The notes: generated by a model from the sequence alone, not told the origin. Shown: positions 11,531 through 22,556, counted from the first letter of the stretch. The stretch: 64,000 bases of DNA from Aristolochia californica (GCA_029961685.1 JARWKL010000006.1:8996748-9060747), one strand, 5' to 3'. Numbers and translations are program-made.

Positions 11531-14500
11531 AGAAGTGTTTCATCTTTCTTTCTTTATTTCATGTCATTTTCTATATATCATTTTTCTTACTATATTTCAT
11601 TTTACTTTTGTTATTTCATCTTTCTTTCTACATTTTATTTTAATTTTTATATTTCATCTTTCTTTCCGTATTTCATTTTACTATCTATATTTCATCTTTC
11701 TTTCTATATTTCATTTTACTTTCTATATTTTGTATTTCTTTCTATATTTAATTTTATTTTGTATATATCATCTTACTTTCTATACTTCATTTAACTTTCT
11801 ATATTTTATCTTTCATTCTATATTTCATTTTTATTTCTATATTTCATTTTACTTTCTATAATTCATCTTTCCTTCTATATTTCATTTTACTTTCTAAATA
11901 TCTTCACACTTTCTTTATTTCATTTTACTTTCTATATTTCATATTTCTTTCTATATTTCATTTTTCTTTCTTTATTTGAACCTTTTTCTATATTTCATCT
12001 TCTTTCTTTATTTCATTTTAATTTCAATATTTCATATTTTTTATTTATTTCTTCTCAATTTCTATATATCATTTTTCGTACTATATTTCATTTTACGTAC
12101 CATTTTTCATCTTTCTTTTTATATTTCATTATAATTTCTATATTTTATCTTTCTTTTTTTATTTCATTTTACTTTCTATATTTTCATCTTTCTTACCATA
12201 TTTCATTTTACTTTCTATGTTTCTCCTTTGTTTCTATATTTCATTTTAATTTTTATATTTCATTTCCTTTATATATATCATCATACTTTCTATATTTCAA
12301 TTTACTTTCTATATTTGATCTTTTTTCTATATTTCATTTTACTCCCTGTATTTCATCTTTATTTCTATATTTCATTTTACTTTCTATATGTTTTATTTTT
12401 CATTATGTATTTCATCTTTCTTTCTACATTTCATTTTACTTTCTATATTTCATCTTTGTTTATTTATTTCATGTTACTTTCTATATATCATTTTTTCTTA
12501 CTATATTTCCTTTTACTTTCTTTATTTCATCTTTATTTCTATATTTAATTTTACTTTCTATATTTCATCTTTCTTTCTATATTTCTTTTTACTTTGTATA
12601 TATTTCATCTTTCTATATTTCATTTTAGTTTCTATATTTCATCTTTTTTTCTATATTTCATTTTACTTTCTATATTTCATCTTTCTTTCTATATTTCAAT
12701 TTACTTTCTATATTTTATCTTTCATTCTATATTTCATCTGTATTTCTATATTAAATTTTACTTTCTATAATTTCTTTCTATATTTTATCTTTCTTTATAT
12801 GTTTCCTTTTTCTTTCAATATTTTATTATTTTATTATTTTCCATCTTTCTTTCTATTTTTTATTATACTTTCTTTATTTCTTCTTTCTTTCTATTTTTCA
12901 TTTTAATTTTTATATTTCATCTTTCTTTCTATATTTAATTTTACTTTCTATATATCATTTTAATTTCTATATTTCATTTTACTCTCTATATGTCATCTTT
13001 CTTACTATATGTCATTTTACTTTCTATATTTCATTTTACTTTCAAAATATCATCATACTTTCTATATTTCATTTTACTTTCTATATTTCACCTTTCTTTC
13101 TATATTTTATTTTATTTTCTATATTTCCTCTTTATTTCTATATTTTATTTTACTTTCTATATTTCAACTTTTTTTTCAATATTTCATTTTTATTTTTATT
13201 TTTCATTTTATTTATATAATAAATTTTAGTTTATTTATTTCATTTTACTTTCTATATTACATCTTTCTTTCTATATTTCATTTTACTTTCTTTATATCAT
13301 CTTTTTTTCTATATTTCATTTTAGTATCTTTATTCCATCTTTTTTTCTATATTTAATTTTACTTTCTAAATTTCATTTTAATTTCTATATTTCATTTTAC
13401 TTTCTATATTTCATCTTTCTTTCTATGTTTCTTTTTACTTTCTATATTTTATCTTTCATTATATATTTCATCTTTTTTTCTATATTTTATTTTACTTTCT
13501 ATATTTCATCTATATTTTTATATTTCTTGTTTCTTTCTATATTTCATCTTTCTCTCTATTTTTCATTTTATTTTCTATATTTCGTTTTTCATTCTATATT
13601 TTCTCTTTCTTTTAGTGTTTCTTTTTTGTTTCTCTATTTTATCTTTCTTTCTATATTTCAACTTTCTTTCTATATTTTATTTTACTTTCTATTTTTTATA
13701 TTTCTTTCTATATTTCATCTGTCTTTCTATATTTCATGTTGTTTTCTATATTTTATCTTTATTTTTATATTTCATATTACTTTCTATATTTCATCTTTCT
13801 TTCTGTATTTCATTTTACTTTCTATATTTCATCTATCTTTCTATAGTTCATTTTTCTTTCAATATTTCATATTACTTTCCATTTTAAATTTTTCTTTCTA
13901 TATTTCATTTTACTTTCTATATATCATCTTTCTTTATATATTTCATTTTACTTTCTATATATCTCCATACTTTCTAAGTTTAATTTTACTTTCTATATTT
14001 CATATTTCTTTCTATATTTATTTTACTTTCTATATTTTATCTTTCATTTTATATTTTATCTTCCTTTCTATATTTCATTATACTTTCGATATATCTTCTT
14101 AATTTCTATAATTCATTTTCCTTTCTATATTTTATCTTTCTTTCTATATTTATTTTTTCTTTATTTAATTTAACCTTCTTTCTATATTTCATCTTTCTTT
14201 TTGTACTTCATTTTACTTTCTATATCTCATCTTTCTTTTTTTATTTCATTTTACTTTCTATATATCATTTTTCTTACTATATTTCATTTTACTTTCTACA
14301 TTTCATCTTTCTTTCTATATTTCATTTTACTTTTGTTATTTCATCTTTTTTCTGTATTTCATTTTACTTTCTATATTTCATCTTTTTTTCTATATTTCAT
14401 TTTACTTTCTATGTTTCATCTTTTTTCTATAATTAAATTTACTTTCTATATATCATCTTACATTCAATATTTCATTTTACTCTCTATATTTCATCTTTAT

Positions 14501-16054
14501 TTCTATATTTAATTTTACTTTTATATATCATCTTACTTTCAAAATTTCATTTTACTCTCTATATTTCATATTTCTTTCTATATTTCATCTTTCTATATTT
14601 ATTTCAAGTTACTTTCTATATATCATTTTTCTTACTATATTTCATTTTACTTTCTATATTTCATCTTTCTTTCTATATTTCATTTTACTTTCGTTATTTC
14701 ATCTTTTTCCTGTATTTTATTTTACTTTGTATATTTCATCTTTCTTTCTGTAGTTCATTTTACTTTCTATATTTCATCTTTCTTTCTATAGTTCATTTTA
14801 CTTTCTATATTTCAGTTTTTTTCTATATTTTATTGTACTTTCTATATATCATCTTACATTCAAGATTTCATTTTACTCTCTATATTTCATATTTCTTTCT
14901 ATATTTAATTTTACTCTCTATATATCATCTTACTTTCAATATTTTATTTTACTCTCTATATTTCATCTTTCTTTCTATATTTCTTTTTACTTTCTATATC
15001 ATCATACTTTGTATATTTCATTTTACTTTCTATATTTGATCTTTCTTTCTATATTTTATTTTAATTTCTTTATTTATCTTTCATTCTATATTTCATTTTT
15101 CTTTCTATATCTCATTTTATTTTCTATATTGCATCTTCTTTCTAAATTTCAAGAGACTTTCTATATTTCATCTTTCTTTTTATATATCATTTTATTTTCT
15201 ATATTTTGTCTTCCATTCTATATTTCATATTTATTTTTATATTTCGTTTTATTCTTATCTTAAATTTTACTTTCTATATTTCATCTTTCTTTCAGTATTT
15301 CATTTTAGTTTTTAAATTTCATCTTTCTTTCTATAGTTTATTTTATTTTCTTTATTTAATCTTTCTTTCTACATTTTATTTTACTTTCTTTATTTCATCT
15401 TTATTTCTATATTTAATTTTACTTTCTATATTTCATTTTACTTTCTAAATATCATCATACTTTCTATATTTCATTTTACTTTCTTTATTTCACCTTTCTT
15501 TCTATATTTTATTTTATTTTCTATATTTCCTCTTTATTTCTATATTTCATTTTACTTTCTATATTTCAACTTTTTTTTCAATATTTCATTTTTATTTTTA
15601 TTTTTCCTTTTATTTATATAAAAAATTTTACTTTCTTTATTTCATTTTACTTTCTATATTACATCTTTCTTTCTATATTTCATTTTAGTTTCTTTATTTC
15701 ATTTTAGTTTCTTTATTCCATCTTTTTTTCTATATTTAATTTTACTTTTTAAATTTCTTTCTATATTTTATTTTAATTTCTATACATCATCATACTTTCT
15801 ATATTTCATTTTACTTTCTATATTTCATCTTTCTTTCTATGTTTCATTTTACTTTCTATATTTTATCTTTCATTATATATTTCATCTTTTTTTCTATATT
15901 TCATTTTACTTTCTATATTTCATCTATCTTTTTATATTTCTTGTTTCTTTCTATATTTCATTTTTCTTTCTATTTTTCATTTTATTTTCTATATTTCGTT
16001 TTTCATTCTATATTTTCTCTTTCTTTTAGTGTTTCTTTTTTGTTTCTCTATTTT
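11531..16054 (+). repeat. 19-bp satellite, plus orientation
   Basis: About 4.5 kb of plus-oriented monomers. Within it, about 13010-13640 recurs at 15420-16050 (offset about 2414 bp), and 13413-14650 is an inverted copy of 7100-8340, so the array has grown by copying blocks of many monomers. It ends at about 16055 where A/G-rich DNA begins. No gene seen. Confidence 0.9.
13413..14650 (+). repeat. Right arm of an inverted satellite duplication
   Basis: Inverted partner of 7100-8340, recognised from a shared series of rare monomer variants in the same order, not from the consensus alone. A partial direct copy of the start of this arm recurs at 15839-16050. Confidence 0.65.
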
Positions 16055-16776
16055 AAGTTAAAAAGAAAAAATAAAAAAATGGAAGAAGGAACGAAAGGAA
16101 GCTAAAAGAAAGAGAAGGAAAGAAGAAAGAAAAGGGAGTGAAATTTGAAATGAAGAAAGAAAGACAAAGATATAGAAAGAAACATGAAAGAAAGAAATAG
16201 AAAGAAAGAAAGAAAGAAACATGAAACAAAGAAAATAGGAATAAAGAAGCAAAAAACCAAGAAATAAAGAAACAAACAAGAACGAAAAAATAAGAAAGAA
16301 AGAAGCAATAAAGAAACAAGAAAGAAAGAAAAATAAGAAAGAAAGAAAGAAAAATAAGAAAGAAAGAAAGATGAAGAAAGAAAGAATGATGAAAGAAAGA
16401 AAGAAAGAAAGAAAGAAAGAGGAAGAGAAAAAACACAGAAAGAAAGAAAAATAAGAATGAAAGAGGAAAGAAAGAATTAGGATAGAAACAAACAAATAAG
16501 TCAGAAAGAAAGACTAACAAATAAAGAATAAAGAAAGAAAGAAGACGAAAATAAATAAACAAGAAAGAAAGAGTCAAAGAAGAATAAGAATTCAGCCTTT
16601 ACGGTTGAAGGATGTCTTCTGTTTGATTTATATTTGTTATTTGTTCCTTCTTGTTTCTTTATTTCTTCTTTCATTCTTTCTTACTTTTTCTTTCTTCTTT
16701 CTTTATTCATTCATTCTCTGTTTTGTTCTTTTTTGTCTCTTTCTTTCTTTGTTTATGTTTCTTTCGTTCTTTTTCT
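16055..16776. repeat. GAAA block, short unique island, TTTC block
   Basis: 16055-16570 is A/G-rich GAAA DNA. 16577-16640 is a short non-repetitive stretch (ttcagcctttacggttgaag and on) that I do not find elsewhere in the window. 16640-16776 is TTTC-type DNA ending sharply at the viral junction. No gene seen. Confidence 0.75.
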
Positions 16777-17720
16777 CCGGGATGCGATGCAAACCAAGAT
16801 TGTTTTCATTTTGTATGATAGCAGATTTAATTTCTGCAATTTTGGTATCAATATTGGGGAAATTTTTCCACCATCGAACATGAAAAGTTCGTAATAATAC
16901 TGGTAGGCTTTTATCATTAAAGCCTGTAGTACAATCCCATCTCCAAATCCATGGTAGAGAAAATACCATAAAGAAGATAAGACTATCCCAATGCTTTGGG
17001 GGTTTTTCATAACCCAGAGCTTTAAGTTCAAGACTAGATTGAGTCCATTTACTAAAACAAGCCTTAATGGGCTCAGGTAATATTGAAATGGGTGGCCCAA
17101 ATTTGATCCACCATGCAAAGACTCAACTGGGTAGAGGTAATGACCTTTGAAAGACATTCTTTTCCCATTGGAAAAACCAGGAATGCCTATGGGAAGGATT
17201 TTGGTAATAAAAGGTATTATACCAAGAATCCATATAATCCCAATAATTAAATTCCTTGTCATTAGGAAGATTAGCTGCTTTAGCCAAATCAAATTTTCCC
17301 CATGTTGATGAATCTTTGTATTGTACATTTACTGTACGCTCTTGGGCTATCCCATTTAGCCACATTTGTCAGTGTATGATGCACTGATATAGAATTCAGA
17401 TGAACCAAAATAGATTCAAAGGAATACCATCGTTTTCCTGCACGGATGGGACAGTAGGCTTCTCCGAGCCATTTCTGTAACATCTCCCAGGAATCCAATG
17501 TTCCCTCAAGATCCACTTTATTGAAGAGTAGAATTGTTTCCGTATCCGGAAGAGTAATATACTCTGGTTCTACTTCAAGTGTCTCTTTATACGACACTGG
17601 GGCTTTGCCCTTCTTGTCTGAGGAATTTCCTCTTTCTGGATTCTTTCGGCCTCGGCCTCTTGATTGTTGATTTCCACTTCCTCTCATTGGGAGTGGATTG
17701 CCCCTTGCGGGGTTATACAT
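16777..17720 (-). pseudogene. E1 ORF4, copy A, truncated
   Basis: The gene starts at ATG 17720, which overlaps the stop of the RT-RNase H frame in ATGTATAA. The N-terminus is rich in R, G, N and P (RGRGRKNPERG-type, possible nucleic-acid binding). The middle has many Trp/Tyr/Phe residues (YWDYMDSWYN, SWFFQWEKN, KFGPP, LPWIWRWDC). An 8-nt deletion near 17306 shifts the frame relative to copy B, an in-frame TGA occurs at 17121-17123, and the 3' end is cut at 16777 by TTTC repeat. No known domain is recognised. Similar proteins sit after RNase H in other plant endogenous pararetroviruses, but the function is unknown to me. Confidence 0.85.
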
Positions 17721-19164
17721 GATTTTGACCCTGGAGAAATTCACGGGTTAGAAAATCAGGTAAGGAGTTCAATTCTCCTTTGATATGTTCTATATCAAAA
17801 TCAAAGGCGCTTAATTCCGCCTGCCATCTGGCAAAGATTTGTTTGGAAGTAAGATTCTTCACATCCTTCTTAAGAATCGATTTGGCTGCTGAACAATCAA
17901 CTCTTAAAAGAAATTTCTGATTTAATAAATCATCCTGGAATTTATGAATGCACTTAATTTTTGCCAATATTTCTTGTTTAACAGTAGAATAATTAAGCTG
18001 TGCATCATGCCAATTTCCAGAGGTAAATCGAACAAGTTCTTCTTTACCTGATGGATTTATTTGTTTTAAGATGCCACCATAGCCTATATGAGAAGCATCA
18101 GTCTCTACTACCTTCGGATAAGAAGGATTAGTGAGGTTAAGACAAGGAAGTTGTTTAACCTTACTCTTAATTAATTGGACTGCCTGTGTATGTTTGGGCA
18201 TCCACGACTCGGGATTCTTTCTGAGTCTTTTGTGCAATATTGCAGAATCTTGGGCAAGATGAGGATAATAATCTGCAATATAATTGAGACTTCCTAGAAA
18301 TCTCTGAAGTTGAGTTTTCTCCAGTAGTTCATCCGGGAACTTAGAGGCAAACTCAATGCTTCGATCAATGGGAATTATTTTTCCCTTGTGAATATTGTGA
18401 CCTAAAAATCTAACAGAGGTCTGGAACAATTTCATTTTCGGTGCCGATATCACCAACCCATGTTTTCTAATAACTGATTTGAAAACATGTAAATGCTTAA
18501 AATGAGCATCCAGAGATTCTGAATACACAAGGATATCATCAATGTAAACAATGGTAAATTCAGAATAAGGAGCAAATATATCATTCATGATATTTTGAAA
18601 TTCAGATGGAGCATTTTTCAAACTGAAAGGCATAACATTCCATTCAAAGTGACCAAAAGGGACAGTGAATGCAGTTTTATATTTATCCTTTTCATTAATT
18701 TGAATTTGCCAATATCCAGATTTCAAATCAAATTGGGAAAAGATTTTCGCAGAAAACAATCTGTCGAATAAATCTTTTTTATTTGGGATAGGATAGCGAA
18801 TCCATCTCAAACAGTCATTCAGTGGTTTATAATTAACCACTAGTCTGGGAACACCTCGTTCCTTTTCTGCATTTTTATTGACATAAAAAGCAGTACAACT
18901 CCATGGGGAGTAAGATGTTTTAATTAATTTTTTATCCAACAGATTTTGGATTTCCTTTTTGTAGAGGTCTAGTAAAGCATGTTTCATTTGACTAGGCCTA
19001 GCTTTGGTGGGAATGGTTCTTTCATTGAACCCATCAATATATGGTAAGGACACAATATATTTATGTCTATCCCAAAAAGCTGTAGGAATTTCACTACAAA
19101 TTTCTTGGGTTAATAGTTTCTGAAGAGAACTAATTTTCTCTTTGATATCTAGAGTTTCCAACTG
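17713..19164 (-). CDS. E1 reverse transcriptase-RNase H, copy A (open)
   Basis: 484 codons stay open from just after a stop at 19165-19167 to TAA 17713. In the virus this is the C-terminal part of the ORF3 polyprotein, so it has no proper start of its own; the first residues (LETLDIKEK) begin with a TTG codon. RT motifs, numbered from that TTG: KNAEKERGVPRLVVNYKPLN near 96-115, FDLKSGYWQI near 144-153 and the catalytic YIDD at 206-209. RNase H follows with D355 (ETDAS), E397, D422 and D469, the full D-E-D-D set. It would copy pregenomic RNA into DNA and degrade the RNA. The thumb region (FLGSLNYIADYYPHL) is typical of Caulimoviridae. MPFSLKNAP has S where copy B has G. It is probably not expressed as a protein because it lacks a start and promoter. 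Confidence 0.93.
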   Translation of the reverse strand, partial: QLETLDIKEKISSLQKLLTQEICSEIPTAFWDRHKYIVSLPYIDGFNERTIPTKARPSQMKHALLDLYKKEIQNLLDKKLIKTSYSPWSCTAFYVNKNAEKERGVPRLVVNYKPLNDCLRWIRYPIPNKKDLFDRLFSAKIFSQFDLKSGYWQIQINEKDKYKTAFTVPFGHFEWNVMPFSLKNAPSEFQNIMNDIFAPYSEFTIVYIDDILVYSESLDAHFKHLHVFKSVIRKHGLVISAPKMKLFQTSVRFLGHNIHKGKIIPIDRSIEFASKFPDELLEKTQLQRFLGSLNYIADYYPHLAQDSAILHKRLRKNPESWMPKHTQAVQLIKSKVKQLPCLNLTNPSYPKVVETDASHIGYGGILKQINPSGKEELVRFTSGNWHDAQLNYSTVKQEILAKIKCIHKFQDDLLNQKFLLRVDCSAAKSILKKDVKNLTSKQIFARWQAELSAFDFDIEHIKGELNSLPDFLTREFLQGQNHV

Positions 19165-19363
19165 CTATTCAATGGTTAAAAATTGAATTTCTTTATGCAG
19201 GAAACTAAGATGATGTTCTTTTATATTTCTCAATTCCGAAATTGATAAAACTAATTTGAGGAGGAGATTTGAAAGAGAAATAAATAGGTTTATTATTAAC
19301 CTGCCCATGAATTCCATGGTTATCAATGCCTTTTATTGGCATTATTTTCTCCAAAAAAGGAGT
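19165..19363 (-). pseudogene. E1 protease C-terminal end, copy A
   Basis: About 65 codons match the end of the copy B protease region (FLEKIMPIKGIDNHGIHG). A small deletion near 19245 shifts the frame, and a TAG at 19165-19167 separates it from the RT. At 19363 the sequence turns directly into plus-strand movement-protein DNA, with a short shared agt at the join. This is an inverted junction between two viral pieces. Confidence 0.8.
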
Positions 19364-20242
19364 ACCATGGGAATTAAAACCATGGAACAAACCATTAATC
19401 TTGAAAATCAAGATTCAACTCTTAAATTGTTAGAGTTAACAGATCTCAATAAGTTTCTAGCCGATACTAAGAAGAAATATATGCATATTGGATGCATACA
19501 GATTGCGTTCAAACCCTTGACCTTATTAGGGATGAACACATGTCTGTAGGTCATACTTAGAGATGGTCGCTGTTTGGATTGGAAACCCTCCTTAATGGGT
19601 ATTATTGAAACAAGTCTCAGTCGGGGACCTGTTTACTTTAATGTCCATCCAAATCTTACCCTATCATTAACAGATAGGAATTTGTTAGAATCTATCCAAT
19701 TAAGGATTCTAACACAGGGATACAATTTTATTCCTGGAACTGAAACCATTGCTGTAATAGCAAGGATTCATTTCAAAATAATGAATACCTTAGTTCCGAA
19801 GGTATTACACTTACCAGATCAAGGTAGGACTGTTTTGATCGAGACCGATCTTATGAGTGCTAATGTTGCCACTCCAAGGATGATCAATTGGGAGGAAATT
19901 CATTTCCCAGCCAACTAGACTATTCCACAGGCTGTTCCTCCCCGCCTCCTGATTAATCAGGATATTGATCATGTCATCCAATCAACCGATGGCGATGTGG
20001 TCATCAATTTCAAGGATAAGACTCCATACCGAGTCTCTTTACCACCCATGTCATCCCGATATTCGGATGTAGGTCCATCCACGCGCCTACAGGAATTGGA
20101 TGAAAAACAATCCCTAAAGGATGATTCCTCATTAAAAGGAATCCACCTATCAGACACCCAGATACCTCATGGGGTCTATCGCGAAAGGGAACAAGACCAG
20201 ACTTCTCCCACTCCCAGTGAAATGACTGGTTTTACTCTGTGA
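19364..20242 (+). pseudogene. E1 movement protein (ORF1), copy A
   Basis: Starts inside the gene, just before the internal ATG at 19367. The conserved core (KKYMHIGCIQIAFKPLT, MGIIETSLSRGPVYFN, LTQGYNFIPGTE) fits the 30K-type movement proteins of pararetroviruses, which open plasmodesmata for virus spread. Two in-frame TAG stops (19547-19549 and 19916-19918) interrupt it where copy B is open. The C-terminus is acidic and Ser/Pro-rich and ends at TGA 20240-20242, two bases before the ATG of ORF2. No N-terminus is present. Confidence 0.87.
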
Positions 20243-20244
20243 TT

Positions 20245-20841
20245 ATGATTTTTACACCTCAACAGAGTAACCCAGATCCACCACCTTTTGTGGTGGACCG
20301 AGCAGCCATCAAAGCTGAATTCTTTCACCCCAATAATCTAGGTTTCAAAAATTGGTTTTTTGACACCTATGGGGCCGCAGAACGCATGGAACTCTCCAAT
20401 GACTTTTATCTTTATTTGGAAACAAATAAGATTATCATGTCTTTTGTGGATTGGTTCATGCAAACTAGACTAAAGCAAGCGGAGAAACGACCCTTAGTTT
20501 CTTCCCCCAATACTCCCACTCTTTCTACCTTAACGAAAGAATGGCATCTTATGTCTGGCATAAATATACGATCAGTACATCCTCCTACTGATCCTATTCG
20601 ACTTGAATTCGCAAGTCCTTCAGGGAAAAACCCTGAATTTGTGGAAGCAGTTGCTTTTGTCAATCCTGAGGTTACCCTTAACCCTATGGGGCAAATCAGA
20701 CGACAAAACAACTTCACTAACTTAAATCTCCAAACGATAGGCAATCAGCTGAATCGAATTGAGGATTTTTGGACAAAAATGTCCCCGAGAAAGTTTGTCA
20801 AGATCCTTATGACTTATCTTCTCGAAAATTACCTTTGTTGA
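20245..20841 (+). CDS. E1 ORF2, unknown protein, copy A
   Basis: 198 codons plus stop, starting at ATG 20245 after the movement-protein stop (TGATTATG). I chose this over the upstream in-frame GTG at 20239. It lies in the -1 frame relative to ORF1. The product begins MIFTPQQSNPDPPPFVVDR, has an aromatic stretch around residues 30-75, and ends with an N/Q/L-rich segment (RRQNNFTNLNLQTIGNQLNR) that could form a short helix or coiled coil. This is the position where caulimoviruses carry small accessory or virion-associated proteins, but I see no decisive motif. Its stop overlaps the ORF3 start as TGATG. Open in this copy, shifted once in copy C, truncated in copy B. Confidence 0.72.
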   Translation: MIFTPQQSNPDPPPFVVDRAAIKAEFFHPNNLGFKNWFFDTYGAAERMELSNDFYLYLETNKIIMSFVDWFMQTRLKQAEKRPLVSSPNTPTLSTLTKEWHLMSGINIRSVHPPTDPIRLEFASPSGKNPEFVEAVAFVNPEVTLNPMGQIRRQNNFTNLNLQTIGNQLNRIEDFWTKMSPRKFVKILMTYLLENYLC

Positions 20842-21915
20842 TGGATGGGAAACCCCTCATCAAACCACCAGTTCCAATCAGGAACTTTAAATTAGATAAC
20901 AATTCTGAGGTTGTCGAAGAATTGTTATTCAGGCTTGGCAAATTAAATCTCTCTGAAGGTCAACTCAAACAAGCCCAAAAGAAGCCCGAAACATCGGCTA
21001 ATGTGGTGAGTCAACACATCCAAAAACATTTACCCATTCTTCATGTTTTGGAAGTTGACCAAACCCCTGATGAAGAATCTCATGAAGGTTCTTTATCACA
21101 AAATAATTCTGAAGATTTAACTCCTTCAGCATACTCTGATTCTGATATAGGTCAAAATTCAGATCTTCCAGATTTGGGTTTAACTCATATCACTCAGACT
21201 GAAGAAATTCTTCAGGAAATGATTCAAGACCAACCGAGTATCCAAAAATTAAATTAAACGTAAGAATAAACGTAAGAATCTACTTGGGATTGGGATCTAA
21301 ATCGCAAGATCTATTACCATAGGCCTACACCTCAGGACCTATTGTATGAAAAAAATGCGTATATAGATCAAAAGGCATATGATGGTCGATCCATATATGA
21401 ATGGAATATAGATGCAATGTCTGAATATCAGATATTAGAACATTGCAGAAGAATGCTTATGTATGCTACTATTTGTAGACAACATAAGAATTCTGATCAA
21501 GGAATAGCAGAAATGATAACTGCTGGATTTTCTGGACACTTAAAAGGTTGGTGGGATAACATCCTTACTCCTGCTCAACACCATGAAATCTATAATTCTA
21601 AGAAGGTTATAAAAACTGAAGCAGGCCAAGCCTACCTAGGCGAGGATGATGCAGTTTATACCTTGATTTCATGTATTGTCCACCATTTTATTGGCAATCT
21701 GATGTCCACTACTGATAAGGGACGCGAGGTTTTGCAAAATCTTAGATGTAAAACACTTAGCCATTTTAGATGGTATAAAGATGTTTTCCTTACTAAGGTT
21801 ATGCAACGAACCGATGCCAATAATGAATATTGGAAAGCTAAATTCATTGATGGATTACCAACAATTTTTGCTAGTAAAGTCCGCAAAAGGTTAGGTAACG
21901 AGGTAGGAATCATCA
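20841..21915 (+). pseudogene. E1 ORF3 coat region, copy A, 5' part
   Basis: Begins at ATG 20841 in the TGATG overlap. The N-terminal 140 residues are acidic and Ser-rich (SDSDIGQNSDLPDLG), as in pararetroviral coat precursors. The coat core follows (YEWNIDAMSEYQILEHCRRM, GHLKGWWDNILTP, LRCKTLSHFRWYKDVFLTK). Relative to copy C, a 12-nt insertion with a tandem acgtaagaat motif near 21258-21284 brings several in-frame stops (first TAA 21255-21257). The coat is cut within a 7-nt ATCATCA at 21909-21915. The missing remainder matches the start of the minus-strand piece at 28189. Confidence 0.87.
21909..21915 (+). other. Rearrangement breakpoint (ATCATCA)
   Basis: Coat sequence follows the viral order up to this heptamer and then becomes leader DNA. 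The same heptamer, inverted, lies at 28183-28189, where the missing coat sequence begins on the minus strand. This fits an inversion of about 6.3 kb with staggered breaks. Confidence 0.65.
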
Positions 21916-22005
21916 CTTGAAAAACCTTCCCCTCTGTCTTCAAGGTTGCCTACTCGTGTGCGCTTTCAGTTTTGGAGTGTATTGTAAGTACTTTATGATA
22001 TTGTG

Positions 22006-22011
22006 AATAAA
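22006..22011 (+). promoter_or_regulatory. Possible poly(A) signal AATAAA
   Basis: AATAAA lies 81 nt before the primer-binding site. Pararetroviruses carry a poly(A) signal in the leader because the pregenomic RNA is terminally redundant. The position fits, but a chance hexamer in AT-rich DNA is possible. Confidence 0.45.
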
Positions 22012-22091
22012 TTCGTAGTAAGTTAAAGTTATTCTCTGCTTGTTTTCCCTTTTACTTGCCTTCTGTCAATCTTCCATCTTCCCGCTGTAAT

Positions 22092-22104
22092 TGGTATCAG
22101 AGCC
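22092..22104 (+). promoter_or_regulatory. tRNA-iMet primer-binding site
   Basis: TGGTATCAGAGCC (continuing ATGG) is complementary to the 3' end of plant initiator tRNA-Met and is the standard site where caulimovirid minus-strand DNA synthesis starts. Confidence 0.93.
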
Positions 22105-22556
22105 ATGGAAGGCTAAACCTTGGATATCCAGGTATGAAGTGAACTAATTATAAATTTTTTATATCTTAATCATCAGGAGAGTTAACTTAGTTCGTAATGT
22201 TATACTCGGTTCCTATTCATCTTCTTTCTTGTTATGATATGGGACGTCACCCAAGTCGCGTTGAGGTATGCCCGTGTTGCCGTTGCCGTGGATAGGCGTA
22301 GGCATTGAAGGGCCGCTATACTCTTAAATCGTTGACAGACGTGTATCTGATCATGAGGATGATGAACAGTAACTTGATTATAATATTAGGACTCATAGTT
22401 TGCTTTGTTCATGATTCTCATATAATAAGTTTATAATATTTTTACTTCATACTCGGATATTCCCCCTTCTGGTTCTCTTTTACCACTCTTAGCTGTAGTG
22501 TAATTTAGTTTATTTTAATTGTGTTTTTATTTGACTTTTATTTCAATTTGTTTTAA

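Larger units (their letters stand above)
21916..22556 (+). promoter_or_regulatory. E1 leader, copy B
   Basis: Non-coding viral leader. In order it holds a possible splice-donor-like tgtaagta near 21983-21990, AATAAA at 22006-22011, the primer-binding site at 22092-22104 and about 450 nt of AT-rich sequence up to the ORF1 ATG at 22557. The 5' end was lost at the 21915 breakpoint, so the start of transcription is not in this piece. No LTR end (CA) precedes the primer site, which argues against an LTR retrotransposon. Confidence 0.75.

Noticed and set aside
17713..17744. ORF4 start at 17744 (and 25335 in copy B)
   Set aside because: That codon is GTG. The ATG at 17720 (25311) forms the ATGTATAA stop-start overlap and is the more likely viral start.
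19205..19411. 68-codon minus-strand frame across 19363
   Set aside because: It is a chimera of protease sequence and antisense movement-protein sequence created by the inverted joint.
21916..22104. LTR ending at the primer site (LTR retrotransposon)
   Set aside because: No CA end before TGGTATCAGAGCC, no matching second LTR in the cluster, and a movement protein and caulimovirid coat are present.
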